Assembly (NCBI GenBank): GCA_027625915.1
Contig: JANTQA010000023.1
Coordinates: 186,001-250,000, forward strand
Source: Anaeramoeba flamelloides
Taxonomy: Eukaryota > Metamonada > Anaeramoebidae
Direction of reading: 5' to 3'
Length of the DNA stretch: 64,000 bases
The position numbers and the translations under genes were made by a program. The notes beneath the pieces were generated by a model. It saw only the letters and a list, made by a program, of their open reading frames with translations. It had not been told where the DNA came from and made no database searches. Shown piece by piece: positions 33,490-44,490 of the stretch (the first letter of the stretch is position 1; each line of letters starts with the position of its first letter).

Positions 33490-34720
33490 TTAAGGGACAA
33501 GTAACTCTTATTTATTTTCCCCCCCAAAGGTAATAGTGCAATTATTTACATAACGATACAATTAAACCCGATATTAACTTCATTTGGCCACTTTTGAGAA
33601 ATGAATAATCATTTTTAAAAAGATTTCATTTTTCCCAATGAAATTTTCAAAAAAAAAGATCATGAATCCTTTTATGTGGAGTTTTTAGATCAAATTAGAA
33701 AAAAAAAAATTTGCAAAAAAATTTAATTTTGAAGAAATATCACTTTTAGTAATTTCTGAGAGTCTTTATGAACAAGTAACCTTGAAACTTTAATCTTATT
33801 TTAAAAATCCAATAAAAATAAATCAAATATTGTATCCTTGAAGATCTAAAAAATTTGAACAGTTATTTTATTCACAAATATTTATTATATTTTTTCAAAT
33901 TTAAAAGACTTTTCAATATACTTTTTCAAATATCAAGAATATAAACAAGGAACTATTTGTATTAAAATAGGGTATTTGATGATATCTATATATTTTTTTT
34001 TTTTATTAGAAATATGCATTTGAATTTGTTTTATTTGTTTAAAAATCTTTAAAAAATTGAGAAATAATTATAAAGTCTATTTGATAAATTTAATCATTGG
34101 GTTGTTAATGAACCTACTTAAAGGATTAAGATTTGGTTTATAATTATTGATTATAAATCATCAGATTAAAAAGTATTTCTTTAGATTATCCGTTGAATTT
34201 TCAAGGTTTTAAAAAAAGTATTTTGGGAGAATTTTTAATTCGATTATTTGGTTCTTTTTCTCAGATTTTTTTAATCAGCTTAGAGAAAAAATTGAAATGA
34301 ACTGTTCTTTGAAACAAAAAATTATATTTTTTACAAGTTTTAAATAATTATTGTATTTTTTTTTTGAAATTAAGTTGATTTTTTAAACTTAGTTATTATA
34401 GAACTTAGTAGTTTCATTTTTAAAGTGTATTGTTGTTCACTTCCTTTACAGGCAATAAGATTTCAATCTTCTTTCAAAGAAAATATTTTTTTTTAAATAA
34501 TTCAGAAATATGTTGGATTGTGAACTTTTCAAAAATGAGAAAAATGGATCAGACTTTTTAAAAACAATAATTCATTTCAGAAAATAGCATTAAAAGTAAG
34601 TTTTGTTTTGTAGTTATCAAGTTTTTTACTTTATTTTTCAATTTCAAGATATGGTAAAATTTTTTTTGAATTTGTTATTAAATTTAGTTGAAGATTTTTT
34701 TTAGTTTACTAGTCCCTTAA
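33490..34720. mobile_element. TTAA family 5 element E
   Basis: The ends are TTAAGGGACAAGTAACTC and TTTACTAGTCCCTTAA, 1231 bp. An internal block (about 34180-34390, GTTGAATTTTCAAGGTTTTA) recurs at 63215-63405. No ORF of note. Confidence 0.55.
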
Positions 34721-35651
34721 AATAAAAATAATCTAAATACAGAAATCTCTAAAATTAAAACAAATATCATTTATTCTTTGGTGTTATAATGATCTTGATT
34801 TACGATTCGAAACCATAGATTTTAATCATTAATATTTTCTTTTGAAAAAGTTTGACTTTAAACGAGCCTCAAAAGGTATTATTTTTTTACCATTAGAGAA
34901 GGAATTTTCAACATAAAAGAATATTATAAAATTTGAATGCGAATTAGAAAAGAGTTTTGATTGTAGATCAGAGTTTTAAGTTATTATTTTCTTAAAAAAA
35001 AAATTTCAATTACAAAATACAGGATTTGTTATAAAAAACATATTAAACACTATTATTTCCTATTTACAATTTTTAATTGATTAAAGCTTTCTAATCGCAA
35101 GTGCTTGAATGAAAATTTTCAAACAGGAGCGATAAATCTCATGATTTTTATGGGATAAAGTTTGATAATTGTTTTAAAAAATATTGATTTGAATTACTTT
35201 TTTCGGAAAACTGAAATGGTTAAAACTATTATAAGAAATTTACTAAACAATTACAACAACTAGATTTTTTTTAAATTGACTTGGTTAATTCTTCAATAGA
35301 TCTTGGATTAACTGAAAAGAAAATTGAAAAAAAAGGTGATTATAAAAATTGTAGGCAGGTTTACATATCAATTTAGAAATGAAAAAATCGAAAATATTTT
35401 GTATCAATTTTGTTCAAGTAAAATAAATTGAGAACCAAGTCAACATAACTTTTAAAAAAGCAAAATGATGATTAACCATATTTTGTATCCGGACCAAAGT
35501 CATGAGGGATTATATTTGCAAAGAATCTTTTTCTAAATTATTGTTTTTTTTTTTTTTTTTTTTTTCTCATTTTTTTAAACCTTTGACTCTTTTTTAATAA
35601 TTTTCCCCTTGAGTGATCTGTTTCTTCTCAAGCTTGTTCAAAAATACTCTT
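34721..35651. promoter_or_regulatory. Upstream region of the beta-propeller gene with T-run
   Basis: It contains no gene. An unbroken run of about 22 T at 35544-35565 lies about 85 bases before the ATG, followed by CTCATTTTTTT. Long T-runs upstream of starts are known in very AT-rich protists, so this may be part of the promoter. That role is inferred. Confidence 0.3.
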
Positions 35652-37100
35652 ATGAAAAAAACCAAAATTGTTTTGCTTCTTGTTTTTCTAATTTTGAATT
35701 TCTCAAAATGTGGTGAGTGGAGTCAAGAAGATCAAAACGCCCAGAATTTGCGATATGTTGAATTGGACAGTCTCCACATCGCCAAAATTAGAGAAAAATT
35801 TCTCTTACAAAGCAAATCGCAAGAATCACAGATCTTAAATTATAATGATCAAAATCAATTTTATTCTGTCTCTTCTTATAACTTTCAGAACGGCAGTGGC
35901 ACTTTTGTTCGAATGGAGTTCAACTCCTTTTATCCCTTTAATGAGGAGAAAGAGATAATGATGGAATATTCTTCTGAAAGCACAGACACCGGTGGCTTTT
36001 TGATGACGTCTGTTGCTTGTTCCTTCCAAATTGATCCACCGATCTGCGTTGTGAACGATCCACACTCGATGAACAATTATCCCGATGCAACGATTTCGCC
36101 AATAATCGGGCTGCAATTAAGTAAGGATCAACAGCCAAGCCGAGTCTTGTGGAGGCTCGACACAAAGACCAAGTATGATCAGGATTACCCCATGTATGCG
36201 AAAGTCCATAGGAACAAAGTTTTTCTTTCGACACACCAAGACAACTTCTATGTCCTTGATCTGATAACGGGCCGTGTCTTGTGGGAAATTAAAGGAGGCG
36301 AAAAAGACCTGTGGCAAAAGAGTACAAAACAGCCTGTAGTGAGTAACAGTGGCGAGATTGTTATATTCTTCCATTCTGAATTTAATTATGATTCACAAAT
36401 GTATGCCTACGAAGTTGAAACAGGGAAGAAATTATGGAACAATTCATTTGGTGGCTTCAAATTCCCTGGTGGCGCGCCTGTGATTTCGCGTGACGATTCA
36501 ACTGTATATTTTCTTGATGCAGATGCCATAATTCGTGCTATTGATACAAAAACGGGGAAATTAAAATGGAAACATCGCTTTGAATTGTTCGTCCCCTTTT
36601 TCCCACACGGGTTCACGCCAATTCTCGATCAACTTGGTCAAAATATTTTTTTAATTTTGCAAAACGATTCCTCGGTCGACCGAGTGCAAACTGTTGTTTG
36701 CTTATCAACAGAAGGCGACCAAACACCGCAAATCAAATGGGAAAAAAGATTGAGCTTACCGGAGTGCGATTGCGAGCCGCCTTGGTTAGGATCTTATAGT
36801 CTTTTTTCAGAACTGAATAAAATGATCCTTACAAAGAACAATATTTTAATTGCCCCTCGTTGGAGCGTCTGTGAATCTTGGAAACAAAATGGCGACGTTG
36901 ATTGCGTTTTTCAAAAAACCTCTTTGCTATTTATAGATGCTCAAACTGGCAAGGATCGAAATACTCTAACCATCCAGCAAGGGAAAAGAGAACTCGCACC
37001 TTTAATAGATTGCAGATTAAAATATAATTCCAATTCTTCAGCCAATGAATTGATTTGTATCTCGGATGATTCGACTATTTATCGATTTACTGAAGAATAA
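35652..37100 (+). CDS. Secreted PQQ-like beta-propeller protein
   Basis: The first ATG (35652) opens a 482-codon frame to TAA. It begins with a clear signal peptide, MKKTKIVLLLVFLILNFSKC (positively charged start, hydrophobic core, 1-20), so the product enters the secretory pathway. An N-terminal segment of unknown fold (about 25-160) precedes PQQ/pyrrolo-quinoline-type propeller blades: VLDLITGRVLWEI (201-213), AYEVETGKKLW (252-262), YFLDADAIIRAIDTKTGKLKW split as YFLDADAIIRAIDTKTGKL (286-304) then KW, and LLFIDAQTGKD (425-435). Each shows the D-x-x-T-G-x-x-L-W pattern. Paired Cys (20, 123, 132, 350, 371, 373, 407, 418, 454, 469) fit an oxidising compartment. No catalytic dehydrogenase residues were recognised, so it is more likely a structural or binding propeller than a quinoprotein enzyme. 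It is distinctly GC-richer than its surroundings and has no introns. Confidence 0.85.
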   Translation: MKKTKIVLLLVFLILNFSKCGEWSQEDQNAQNLRYVELDSLHIAKIREKFLLQSKSQESQILNYNDQNQFYSVSSYNFQNGSGTFVRMEFNSFYPFNEEKEIMMEYSSESTDTGGFLMTSVACSFQIDPPICVVNDPHSMNNYPDATISPIIGLQLSKDQQPSRVLWRLDTKTKYDQDYPMYAKVHRNKVFLSTHQDNFYVLDLITGRVLWEIKGGEKDLWQKSTKQPVVSNSGEIVIFFHSEFNYDSQMYAYEVETGKKLWNNSFGGFKFPGGAPVISRDDSTVYFLDADAIIRAIDTKTGKLKWKHRFELFVPFFPHGFTPILDQLGQNIFLILQNDSSVDRVQTVVCLSTEGDQTPQIKWEKRLSLPECDCEPPWLGSYSLFSELNKMILTKNNILIAPRWSVCESWKQNGDVDCVFQKTSLLFIDAQTGKDRNTLTIQQGKRELAPLIDCRLKYNSNSSANELICISDDSTIYRFTEE

Positions 37101-37252
37101 TTCCATTACGATTCTTTTAATAACTCACATAAATTCTGATTACTCTCAATGTTTATTTTGATATCCTTTACTATAATTTATTAATTTTTCTTCTTATTTC
37201 ACAATTTAAAGTAAACTTTCATATGTGTAAAAATTAGTGTCTTAATATTTTA
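37101..37252 (+). other. 3' flank of the beta-propeller gene
   Basis: Short AT-rich stretch after the stop; presumably 3' UTR and terminator, with no specific signal recognised. Confidence 0.3.
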
Positions 37253-37604
37253 AGTTTTTTTACTAAATTTGCCTTTTTTCCAAAAACTATAAAACTTTTC
37301 CTATGCACCCAAATGGAGTAGGTTTTTTGTCAACAAACCTGAGGTTTCTAATATCAAAAAAAAAAAAACCATTTAATGAAAGAATAAAAATGTTTGGGGT
37401 TGTTTTTGTTTTCTGATTTCTGAAAATTATTTTTAGATCATTGAATTTCTGTTTCTTCCCCAAACATTTTTATTCTATTATTAAATGGTATTTTTTGCTC
37501 TTAGAACCCCCCTTATTAGTTAACAAAAAACCTCTCCCGTCAGGGGCGTTCATTGGAAAATTAGTATAGTTTTTGGAAAAATCACAAATTTAGTAAAAAA
37601 ACTA
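37253..37604. mobile_element. Hairpin element Y downstream of the beta-propeller gene
   Basis: Terminal inverted repeats of about 40 bp (TTTTTTTACTAAATTTG... and CAAATTTAGTAAAAAAAC) plus an internal inverted pair (CATTTAATGAAAGAATAAAA and ATTCTATTATTAAATG) make one long stem-loop of about 350 bp. The target duplication is not clear. MITE-like; it starts about 150 bases after the gene's stop. Confidence 0.55.
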
Positions 37605-37617
37605 AAAATAAACTCCC

Positions 37618-38118
37618 TTTCAAAATCATTGGCTCTTTAAAAATCAAATTTTGAAAATAAATATTTTTAAGTATTGAAGTTATCCATTATAATATAAAAA
37701 TTTTGATTTTAATATTTGGTTCTATACCCAAAAGATATTTTTTTTTTTGTCGAAAAATAAAATATAAAAAAATGAAAAAAATTGGGACATTTATTTTGAA
37801 AGAAGTATTACATAAAAAATTGAAAATTTAAAAAATTAATAAAACCCATTTATCAATTCTCCATTCATTTGAATAACTAAATTTAATTTATTTTTCATAT
37901 TTGAAACAACATTTTTCATTAATTCATCTGTTACTTCTTACCAAATTTTTCATTTTTATTTTCCATTTTAACAAAAAACTGTTTAAAAAATAAAAAAGAG
38001 AAAAAATGATTTATTTTCAAACTTTTCATTGTGAGAGGAAAAATTACAAAATGAAACAAAATCAATTCAAAATTCAAATGTAAAATGGGCCTTTTATTTT
38101 GAAATTTAGTTTATTAAG
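37618..38118 (-). mobile_element. R element, copy 3 (minus strand)
   Basis: It matches R2 (43289-43790) along its length, inverted. Minus-strand 37943-37836 reads W, a stop, then EVTDELMKNVVSNMKNKLNL and VIQMNGELINGFY-stop, homologous to the tail described under R2. The outer end TTGAAATTTAGTTTA is the complement of the TAAACTAAATTTC terminus. Non-autonomous. Confidence 0.55.
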
Positions 38119-38352
38119 GCATCACTTTTGGAACTTGTGATTTTGCAAAATAAATTGTACAAAATTTTCATTCAGCTTTCCAAAAATAGATTTCAAAAAT
38201 TAGGCAAAATTATTATTCTATAATTCTGTAAAGAAGTTCAAGTACTATTTGTTGTAAAAATAAATGGAACAAAATTTTCATTCAGTTTTCCAAAAATAAG
38301 ATTATTAAAAATCCTTATATAAAATTTCAACTTTAAAATACAGAAAAGAAAA

Positions 38353-39381
38353 TTAAGAGTCTAGTCATTTACTGTGAATTTGATCCATACCCAAACGGTG
38401 GTATGAGACCAAAAAAGGGTATTGGGAAATAGCCCTTCTTTTGGTTGACAAAATTCAAATAAAAAACAAAAAATCTCATTGGATCTTTTGACAAAAAATC
38501 AATTAATAAAAAAAAAAAAATTTCATTGGATCAATTTGACAAAAAATTCAGTAACAAAAAAAAATAAGTTTCAAAGATTTATCAATATCAAGAAAAAGAA
38601 AAAAAAAAAAAAATACATCTTTTTCAAAGTTTTTAAATGGATATTAAGGGTCTAGTCATTATGGTGAAATTATTTTTTCTGATATGGAAAAAAACTTTTT
38701 AGTAATTTTTATGATGACCTAACACCAATCGAAACCCAACCAGCATATCCTATGATCTACAATTGATCTCCAAAAATTATCAATTAAAGATGAGGAAATT
38801 TTTAGAAAAAAGTGCCCAAGAGAGATACTCAATTTCCAATTAGAATGGGGACGAATTACAATTTTGAAAACAACCATGTCATTTTTGAAGTTTCTCTCTT
38901 TGGCACTTTTTGAGATCTTTAGTGATTTTTTTTTTTTTTTTTTTGATTTTTTGAAATAAGTTATTTTTATCTTAAGAATATTATATAATCCTTACCTGGT
39001 CAAATTTAGAGGGTTACAAAATAACCAAAAATCAGATTAAATCAAATTAAATTGATTGCGAACACCAAGAAAGTAATTTGTTTTAAATTATTGAAATTTA
39101 TATATTTGAAAATATAAAATGAAAAAAGATGAATTTTTTTTTAAATTTTGATTTTTTGAAATCGAGAATTACTTTTTTAAACTTATTTTTCTTTGTTGAT
39201 TTAAAAGGTGAATTTTTTTTTTTTTATTAATTGATTTTTTGTAAAAAGATCCAATGAAATTTTTTTTTTGTTATTTGAATTTAGTCAACTAAAAGAAAGG
39301 CTATTTTTCAATACCCTTTTTATGCCGCAAGTCGCCCCTTGAGAATGGAGTAAATTCACGGTAAATGACTAGACCCTTTAA
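38353..39381. mobile_element. TTAA family 6 element
   Basis: The ends are TTAAGAGTCTAGTCATTTAC and GTAAATGACTAGACCCTTTAA, 1029 bp, with arms complementary for about 200 bp (GGGTATTGGGAAATAGCC near 38418 against GGCTATTTTTCAATACCC near 39300). A second TTAAGGGTCTAGTCATT end lies inside at 38644, so a same-family insertion or tandem arrangement is possible. No ORF. Confidence 0.6.
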
Positions 39382-40223
39382 AGAAAAAAAAAATACTTGA
39401 TAATTTTAAAAATATAATTCATTTTTTTTAATTTTTTGCTTTTTTTTTATTGTTTTTATTTTTTTTTTCATTTTGTTTTTTGTTTTAGTTACATAATGAT
39501 TTTTCAAAAACTTGTAATACCAAGATTTTTATTCACACAAACAAAATCAAGTTATTATACTGTTTATTGAAATAGCCGGAATAATTTTCAAAAATGTAAT
39601 GATGTTTTATTGGAAATTTCATTGATTTTCAAATCGAAGATCAAAATTTAGCTCCTTACAGTTTTTAATGGGTTTACAATTTATTTTTGTTTTCAATTTT
39701 AAAGGTATTTTTTTGAGATTTCTGGATCGTTTAATAATGATATCAACTTTTCTTTTATTGGTAATTATTTTACTAATGATTTATTCATTATATAATATTC
39801 AATTACAAAAAATATCAAGTATTATAATTTTTTTTTACCAACCTCTTAATAAAAATTATAGATAGGAAATAAACCATTTGGATTAATACTAATCTCAAAT
39901 TTACAGCTCTAACAATTTGAAAAAAAAAAATGATTTTCGAATCATTGATATTTAAAATATGTCTTTTTTACCCTTTTTATACAGTTTTAAACTGAAAGTA
40001 ATATTGAGATTAAGAACAAAAAAGATTCCATTTCTGAATGAAATATCAACAAATAGTGTATTTTTTATAATTATTATTTCATATAATTTCAACCCATTTT
40101 GAGATCATCTTGAAAAAAATTAGATATTCTTTTTAAGAAAACATTATTAATCAACAATTTTATTTTGGTTTATTTAATACCATAATCATATATTAATTTT
40201 TCTTGTATAAATCAACACAACCC
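39382..40223. other. Non-coding AT-rich interval
   Basis: T-rich low-complexity sequence and short noise ORFs; no element ends recognised. Confidence 0.35.
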
Positions 40224-40470
40224 TTAAGAACTACGTTTACAATTCAAAATTAGTGGCGTGTGTGAAGAAAGAGGATTCTGATCGTTGGCAAAGTTCACCT
40301 ATTATTTCTTCAGCGAGATCTAAGAAGTACAAAATGACATTTTTAAAATAACTTTTTCACTACTCTTATCTCGAAATGAAAAAGAATGTAGCGAAAAAAG
40401 AGCTTTTTGAGAAATTTTCAATTTAGGTGAAAGTAGCAAACCTAGTGAACTTGTTTGAGTTTATTGCATT
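40224..40470. mobile_element. Q family left-end fragment, copy 5
   Basis: Begins TTAAGAACTACGTTTACAAT, close to the Q terminus at 10728. Only about 30 bases are clearly shared; the rest is diverged or unrelated, and an R element starts at 40471. Confidence 0.35.
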
Positions 40471-40748
40471 TAAACTAAATTTCATAATAAATAGCCCAAA
40501 TTACATTTGAATTTTGAATTGCTTTTTCTTTTGTTTTGAATCCCCCCACAATAAAAAATTTGAAAATAAATCATTTTATCTCTTTTTTATTTTTTCCACA
40601 GTATTTCGTTAAAATGAAAAATGAAAATGAAAAATTGGAAAGAAGTAATAGATGAATTAATGAAAAAAGTGGTTTCAAATATGAAAAATCGATTAGGTTT
40701 AGTTATTCAAATGGAAGGAGAATAAAGAAATGTGTTTTATTAATTTTT
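40471..40748 (+). mobile_element. R element, copy 1 (3'-truncated)
   Basis: Starts TA-AACTAAATTTCATAATAAAT. At 40636-40725 it encodes WKEVIDELMKKVVSNMKNRL then GLVIQMEGE-stop. It is cut off by the (TA)n tail of LINE L4. See R2 for interpretation. Confidence 0.55.
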
Positions 40749-40771
40749 ATATATATATATATATATATATA
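40748..40771. repeat. (TA)n run at the 3' end of LINE L4
   Basis: About 12 TA units between the truncated R element and the LINE 3' hairpin. It is probably the LINE's simple-repeat tail, since other copies end in (AAT)n. Confidence 0.6.
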
Positions 40772-40799
40772 GTATTGAAGGGAGGAAATCAATTTCCTC

Positions 40800-41215
40800 T
40801 TATGGCCGTTAGGTTTATTTTTTTAATTTAAGAAATAAATAGAAAATAAAAGAAATTTTCTCTTTATTTCAAAACTAAAAAAAAAAAAATCACCTGTTAA
40901 CTTTTCTTGAGTTTTCTGTTTATTTGTTTAAATATTGATTGTCGTTAGGTTTTTTTTACTTTAGAAATAAACCTAAAATTTTAATAAATTTTCTGTTTAT
41001 TTCTTAAATTAAAAAAAAAAACGCAGTTAGCTTTTCTTGAGTTTTCTGTTTATTAGTGAAGTGTTCTAGGTTTTTTTACTTTGGAAATAAACCGAAAATT
41101 TATTAAAATTTTAGGTTTATTTCTAAAGTAAAAAAAACCTAACGACAATCGATATTTTTCACAAATAAAAGTGAAAACTGAGGCTCTTGACGGCACTCTA
41201 CATCACTCGACCACA
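40800..41215 (-). repeat. LINE-associated hairpin array 4
   Basis: The longest array: three stem-loops of the AGGTTTATTT...AAATAAACCT kind, joined by GTTAGCTTTTCTTGAGTTTT spacers and ending in CTCTTGACGGCACTCTACAT-type repeats, then CGACCACACGAC. The loops are near-perfectly self-complementary. Confidence 0.6.
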
Positions 41216-41397
41216 CGACTGTTTATTTATTTTATTATATCTAATAATTTTTAAATATTCTTTACCTTTCCATCAAGAACAATTTATTATCAAATTTTCT
41301 CTAAATTGGTTTAGATTTAATTCTAATAAAGTTAAGGTGTCTATTTCCCAATTAATATTTTCATTATCCTTTTTTGAAAACTTTAAAATTTTGGATA

Positions 41398-42106
41398 TAA
41401 ACTCTGTTTCAGTCAAAGATGCCCAACGTTTTTTTCAAATATCAATTATTTTATATAATTGACCATTTGAAGAACAAATCAGAAATAAACAGAATAATAC
41501 ACCTCAAAGAAATGTTGATACATGTCTGAAAGAATATTAATTAATAAATAGCTTTTCTTAAAAATTGAAAAACCAAAATTCTTAGGGCCCTATTGAGAAA
41601 AACAACTATGTTTGTTTTGAACTTCTACTGGTATTTGAATAATAAATATCAAACATTTTTCACTTCATTTTCCATACTTTTCTTTTAGAAATTAAGCCCT
41701 CAAACAAAGTTTGTTGGTATTTGTGGTCTCTATTTGAAAAAGAAAATGAAAATGAAGTGAAAATTTTTCACATTTATTAAACAAATATCAAGATCAAAGA
41801 TCAAATTGAATTCCAATAGAAATCAATATGATTTCTCAACAATCTTTACATGGTTTCAATGACATTAGAATAACAAGTTTTGACCAAGTGACTATTGATC
41901 TTGCAATAAAAAAAATTTTTTGCAAATGAATGACGTTTTTAAAAAAAAAATCAAAAAAAAAAAACAAAAATGTGTAGAAATGTGAAAAAATGATTTCAAT
42001 TTTGAAAATTTCCAAAATAAAATTTTTCTTCTAATATCTATGCAAACCCTTTAAACACGTGTATTATACTATTACAACTGGGCCCCTTTGACTGAAAAAT
42101 AGTTTA
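41398..42106. mobile_element. U family element, copy 2
   Basis: 709 bp with TA at both ends. The LINE copy L5 at about 57535-57545 shows the empty site (GGATATAGGCCC), giving a clean TA target duplication. Nearly identical to U copy 1. Confidence 0.8.
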
Positions 42107-42329
42107 GGTCCAAAACCCAGAATTTCTAATTTATTTTTGAGATTATATCTTCTTTTATATAGTGAAATTCTGACTTGGTCAATCTTTGCTTCGATTTTAT
42201 AGATTATCCTAGGGGAATGTGGATCGATTTTTAAGAAGTTTGTTACCTTTTTATTTATCCAAACATCAATTGGGTCGAAATATTTTTGAGTTAGATTAAA
42301 TATAACTAATCCATAAAATAACTGGCTAA

Positions 42330-42861
42330 TAAACCCCGTTTCAAAAATTTGGACACACCCAAAATCAAAAATAGGCAAAAAAAAAAACCAATTTATTGTA
42401 TTTTTTCAAACCTAATATAAAAATACATTAAAGTTACAAGGTATTAATGTTTTTATAAGTAATCATTTTCATCCAAATAAAAGAAAAAAATTTAAAACTC
42501 AAAAATAAAAACAGGTGTGTACAAAATAATGTAAAGAGCCGAACAAAAAATGTATTGGTAAATTTGTTGAAATTTCACCAACAATTGTTGATCGATCAAA
42601 TGATAAGATACCATCTACCAATTGTATTTGATTTTCCAATTTAACAAACCCAACACTAACCTTCTATCAATCATTGAAAAAAAATTTCGAGATCTAACAA
42701 AACAAATTACGTAACTGGAAAAAAGGAAATGAAAACAAAACAAAAAAGACAAAAAATGAAATTGTTTGTAAAATCAAAATTCTTTCCAATTTGAATTTAA
42801 AGTACAGATTGATGTCCTTTCAACTGTATAAACTGTGTCCAAATTTTTGGAATCTAGTTTA
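42330..42861. mobile_element. V family element, copy 2
   Basis: TA-flanked, 532 bp; ends AACCCCGTTTCAAAAATTTG and CAAATTTTTGGAATCTAGTT. L5 near 57893 keeps the empty site GGCTAATACATATTG. The minus strand carries a degenerate reading frame also seen at 3020-3330 and 62190-62660. Confidence 0.75.
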
Positions 42862-43288
42862 CATATTGATTTAAACATTTGTAATTTTACTCCATTTGCT
42901 AAATTTTTTTGTTTAAAAATCATCTCTATTTTTTTGAAGTTTTTTTTTTAAAAGTTTCTTTTTTTCAAACCAAATACCTAAATATTTTATTTTGGATAAT
43001 TGATTTGATTTTAAGGTTTTTTTAGTATTTAAATTCATTCCAAATTCTTGAATAATTTTATATATTATTATTAATTTTTTGTCAATTTCTGATATTGATC
43101 CTTCCATTATTAAAATTAAGTCATCTGCAAACCTTTGAACATGATGAACTAAAAATTTAATTTCTTTAATTAAAAAGTGGCTAATAAATCCAAACATTAA
43201 CGGAGAAAGAGGGTCTCCTTGATAGACTCCTATTCCTTCTTTTTTATAAAATTATTTTTACCAAATTTTGATTTTTTCATTTTTAATA

Positions 43289-43790
43289 TAAACTAAATTT
43301 CATAATAAATGGCCATCTTACATTTGAATTTTGAATTACTTTTGTATCATTTTGAAGTTTTTCCTCTCACAATGAAAAGTTTGCAAATAAATCATTTTTT
43401 CTCTTTTTTTATTTTTTCCACAGTGTTCTGTTAAAATGGAAAATGAAAATGAAAAATTGGAAAGAAGTAACAGATGAATTAATGAAATATTTAGTTTCTA
43501 ATATGAAAAAGAGATTAGATTTAATTATACAAAAGAAAGGAGAATCGATAAATGGGTTTTATTAATTTTAAAAATTTTCAATTTTTTATGTAATGCTTAT
43601 TTCAAAATAAATTGCCCTATTTTTTTATAATTATTTTATTATACTTTTTTTTATTTTATTTTGAAACAAAAAATAAATATCTCTCGAGTATAGAACTGAA
43701 TATTAAAATCCAAATTTTTATATTATATTAGATAAATTCAATTTATTGAAAATATTTTTCTTTAAAATTTGATTTTTAATCCGACAATTA
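43289..43790 (+). mobile_element. R element, copy 2, with transposase-like tail
   Basis: It starts TA-AACTAAATTTCATAATAAAT inside LINE L4; L5 has uninterrupted LINE there. At 43458-43565 the plus strand reads WKEVTDELMKYLVSNMKKRL, then DLIIQKKGESINGFY-stop. The W-x-x-(I/V)...(L)...(S)-(N/M)-M-x-x-R-L...(V/I)-I...G pattern is how Tc1/mariner transposases end, which is the basis of the call. No DDE motifs are visible upstream, so it is a deleted, non-autonomous derivative. Confidence 0.55.
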
Positions 43791-44200
43791 TTTTGATATA
43801 GAGTTTATTTTTATATTCTGAGTTAAGATGAGAAAGTTTGTCATTTTCACCTAAAAGGTCAAAACCCAGAAAATTGGCAATTTAGATGGAAATACCTTTG
43901 TTATTTTACAAGAAAGACTTTTTTTGAATAGTGGTAACTATAGTTGTATTTTAGTATTGTGTTAAATCTAATAAAATCCCAATTCCCAAATTGAAAGTTC
44001 ATTTTTTCTCAACTGTGAAATTTATTTTTTACAAAAACTGACTAATTTTCCCAAACTTAATTTTCTCCAATGATCCTCAAATGAAAATTCCACAAAACCT
44101 TTACTACACTACCTCACCCAATTTTCATTGAAATAACAAATTGTGCTTTGAGAGAAACGATCCTATAAAAAAAAATTTGATCAAAAAATCAGAGTTAAAA
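43791..44200. other. Interval before the candidate micro-gene
   Basis: AT-rich, no repeat recognised. From about 44090 (CTACACTACCTCACCC) the composition becomes more gene-like, and the frame of the next feature is open from 44132 without an ATG. Confidence 0.3.
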
Positions 44201-44387
44201 ATGCTCAATACGTTTGACATAGATCATGTTGTTCAACAAACAATTAGAGGAGACACTCTCCTCTTATTCATGGCTGGGAGATTTAATTCAAGGTAAAAAA
44301 AAAGAAAAACAAAAACAGCCAAAATAAATAAGACAAAATCAGAACCCCTTTGAAATAATTGATACAGTCCTTGCCTCCCTACCATGA
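44201..44387 (+). CDS. Candidate two-exon micro-gene (48 aa)
   Basis: Exon 1 (44201-44292) reads MLNTFDIDHVVQQTIRGDTL, then LLFMAGRFNS. It is followed by GTAAAA and, 40 nt later, AG at 44331-44332. Exon 2 (44333-44387) continues in frame as QNQNPFEIIDTVLASLP-stop; the junction codon AG/A gives Arg. Both pieces are richer in G/C than the flanks and have balanced composition, unlike noise ORFs here. The A-rich 40-nt intron would be very short. I do not recognise the product; it may be a small gene or two surviving exons of a dead one. Confidence 0.3.
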
Positions 44388-44490
44388 AAATTTATCAAAC
44401 CTAGAAATTGATTTTCTATTCTGAAAATTTTATCATGTACAACAAACTGTAAAAGGGTTATTAAAGCCCCTCATAAACTGTGAAAATTTA

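Larger units (their letters stand above)
40772..43288 (-). mobile_element. LINE relic L4
   Basis: Minus strand. QRFADDLILIMEG (RT motif C, about 43135-43097) is followed by MNLNTKKT and IKYLGIWFEKK in one frame (42913-43197). Then come the PHSPRIIYKIEAKIDQVRIS block (about 42225-42165), a hairpin array (40800-41215) and a 3' hairpin AGAGGAAATTGATTTCCTCC with a (TA)n tail. The zinc-finger part is missing. U (41398-42106) and V (42330-42861) elements are inserted, and an R element interrupts it upstream at 43289. Frameshifted and inactive. Confidence 0.7.

Noticed and set aside
35652-37100. Beta-propeller protein as a quinoprotein alcohol dehydrogenase
   Set aside because: Only the PQQ-type blade repeats are visible; I could not see the cofactor-binding and catalytic residues of those enzymes.
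40471-43565. The two R copies flanking LINE L4 as an extremely long target-site duplication
   Set aside because: They differ from each other more than R1 differs from the third copy at 37618-38118, and R2 has its own TA-flanked entry point in the LINE; they are independent insertions.
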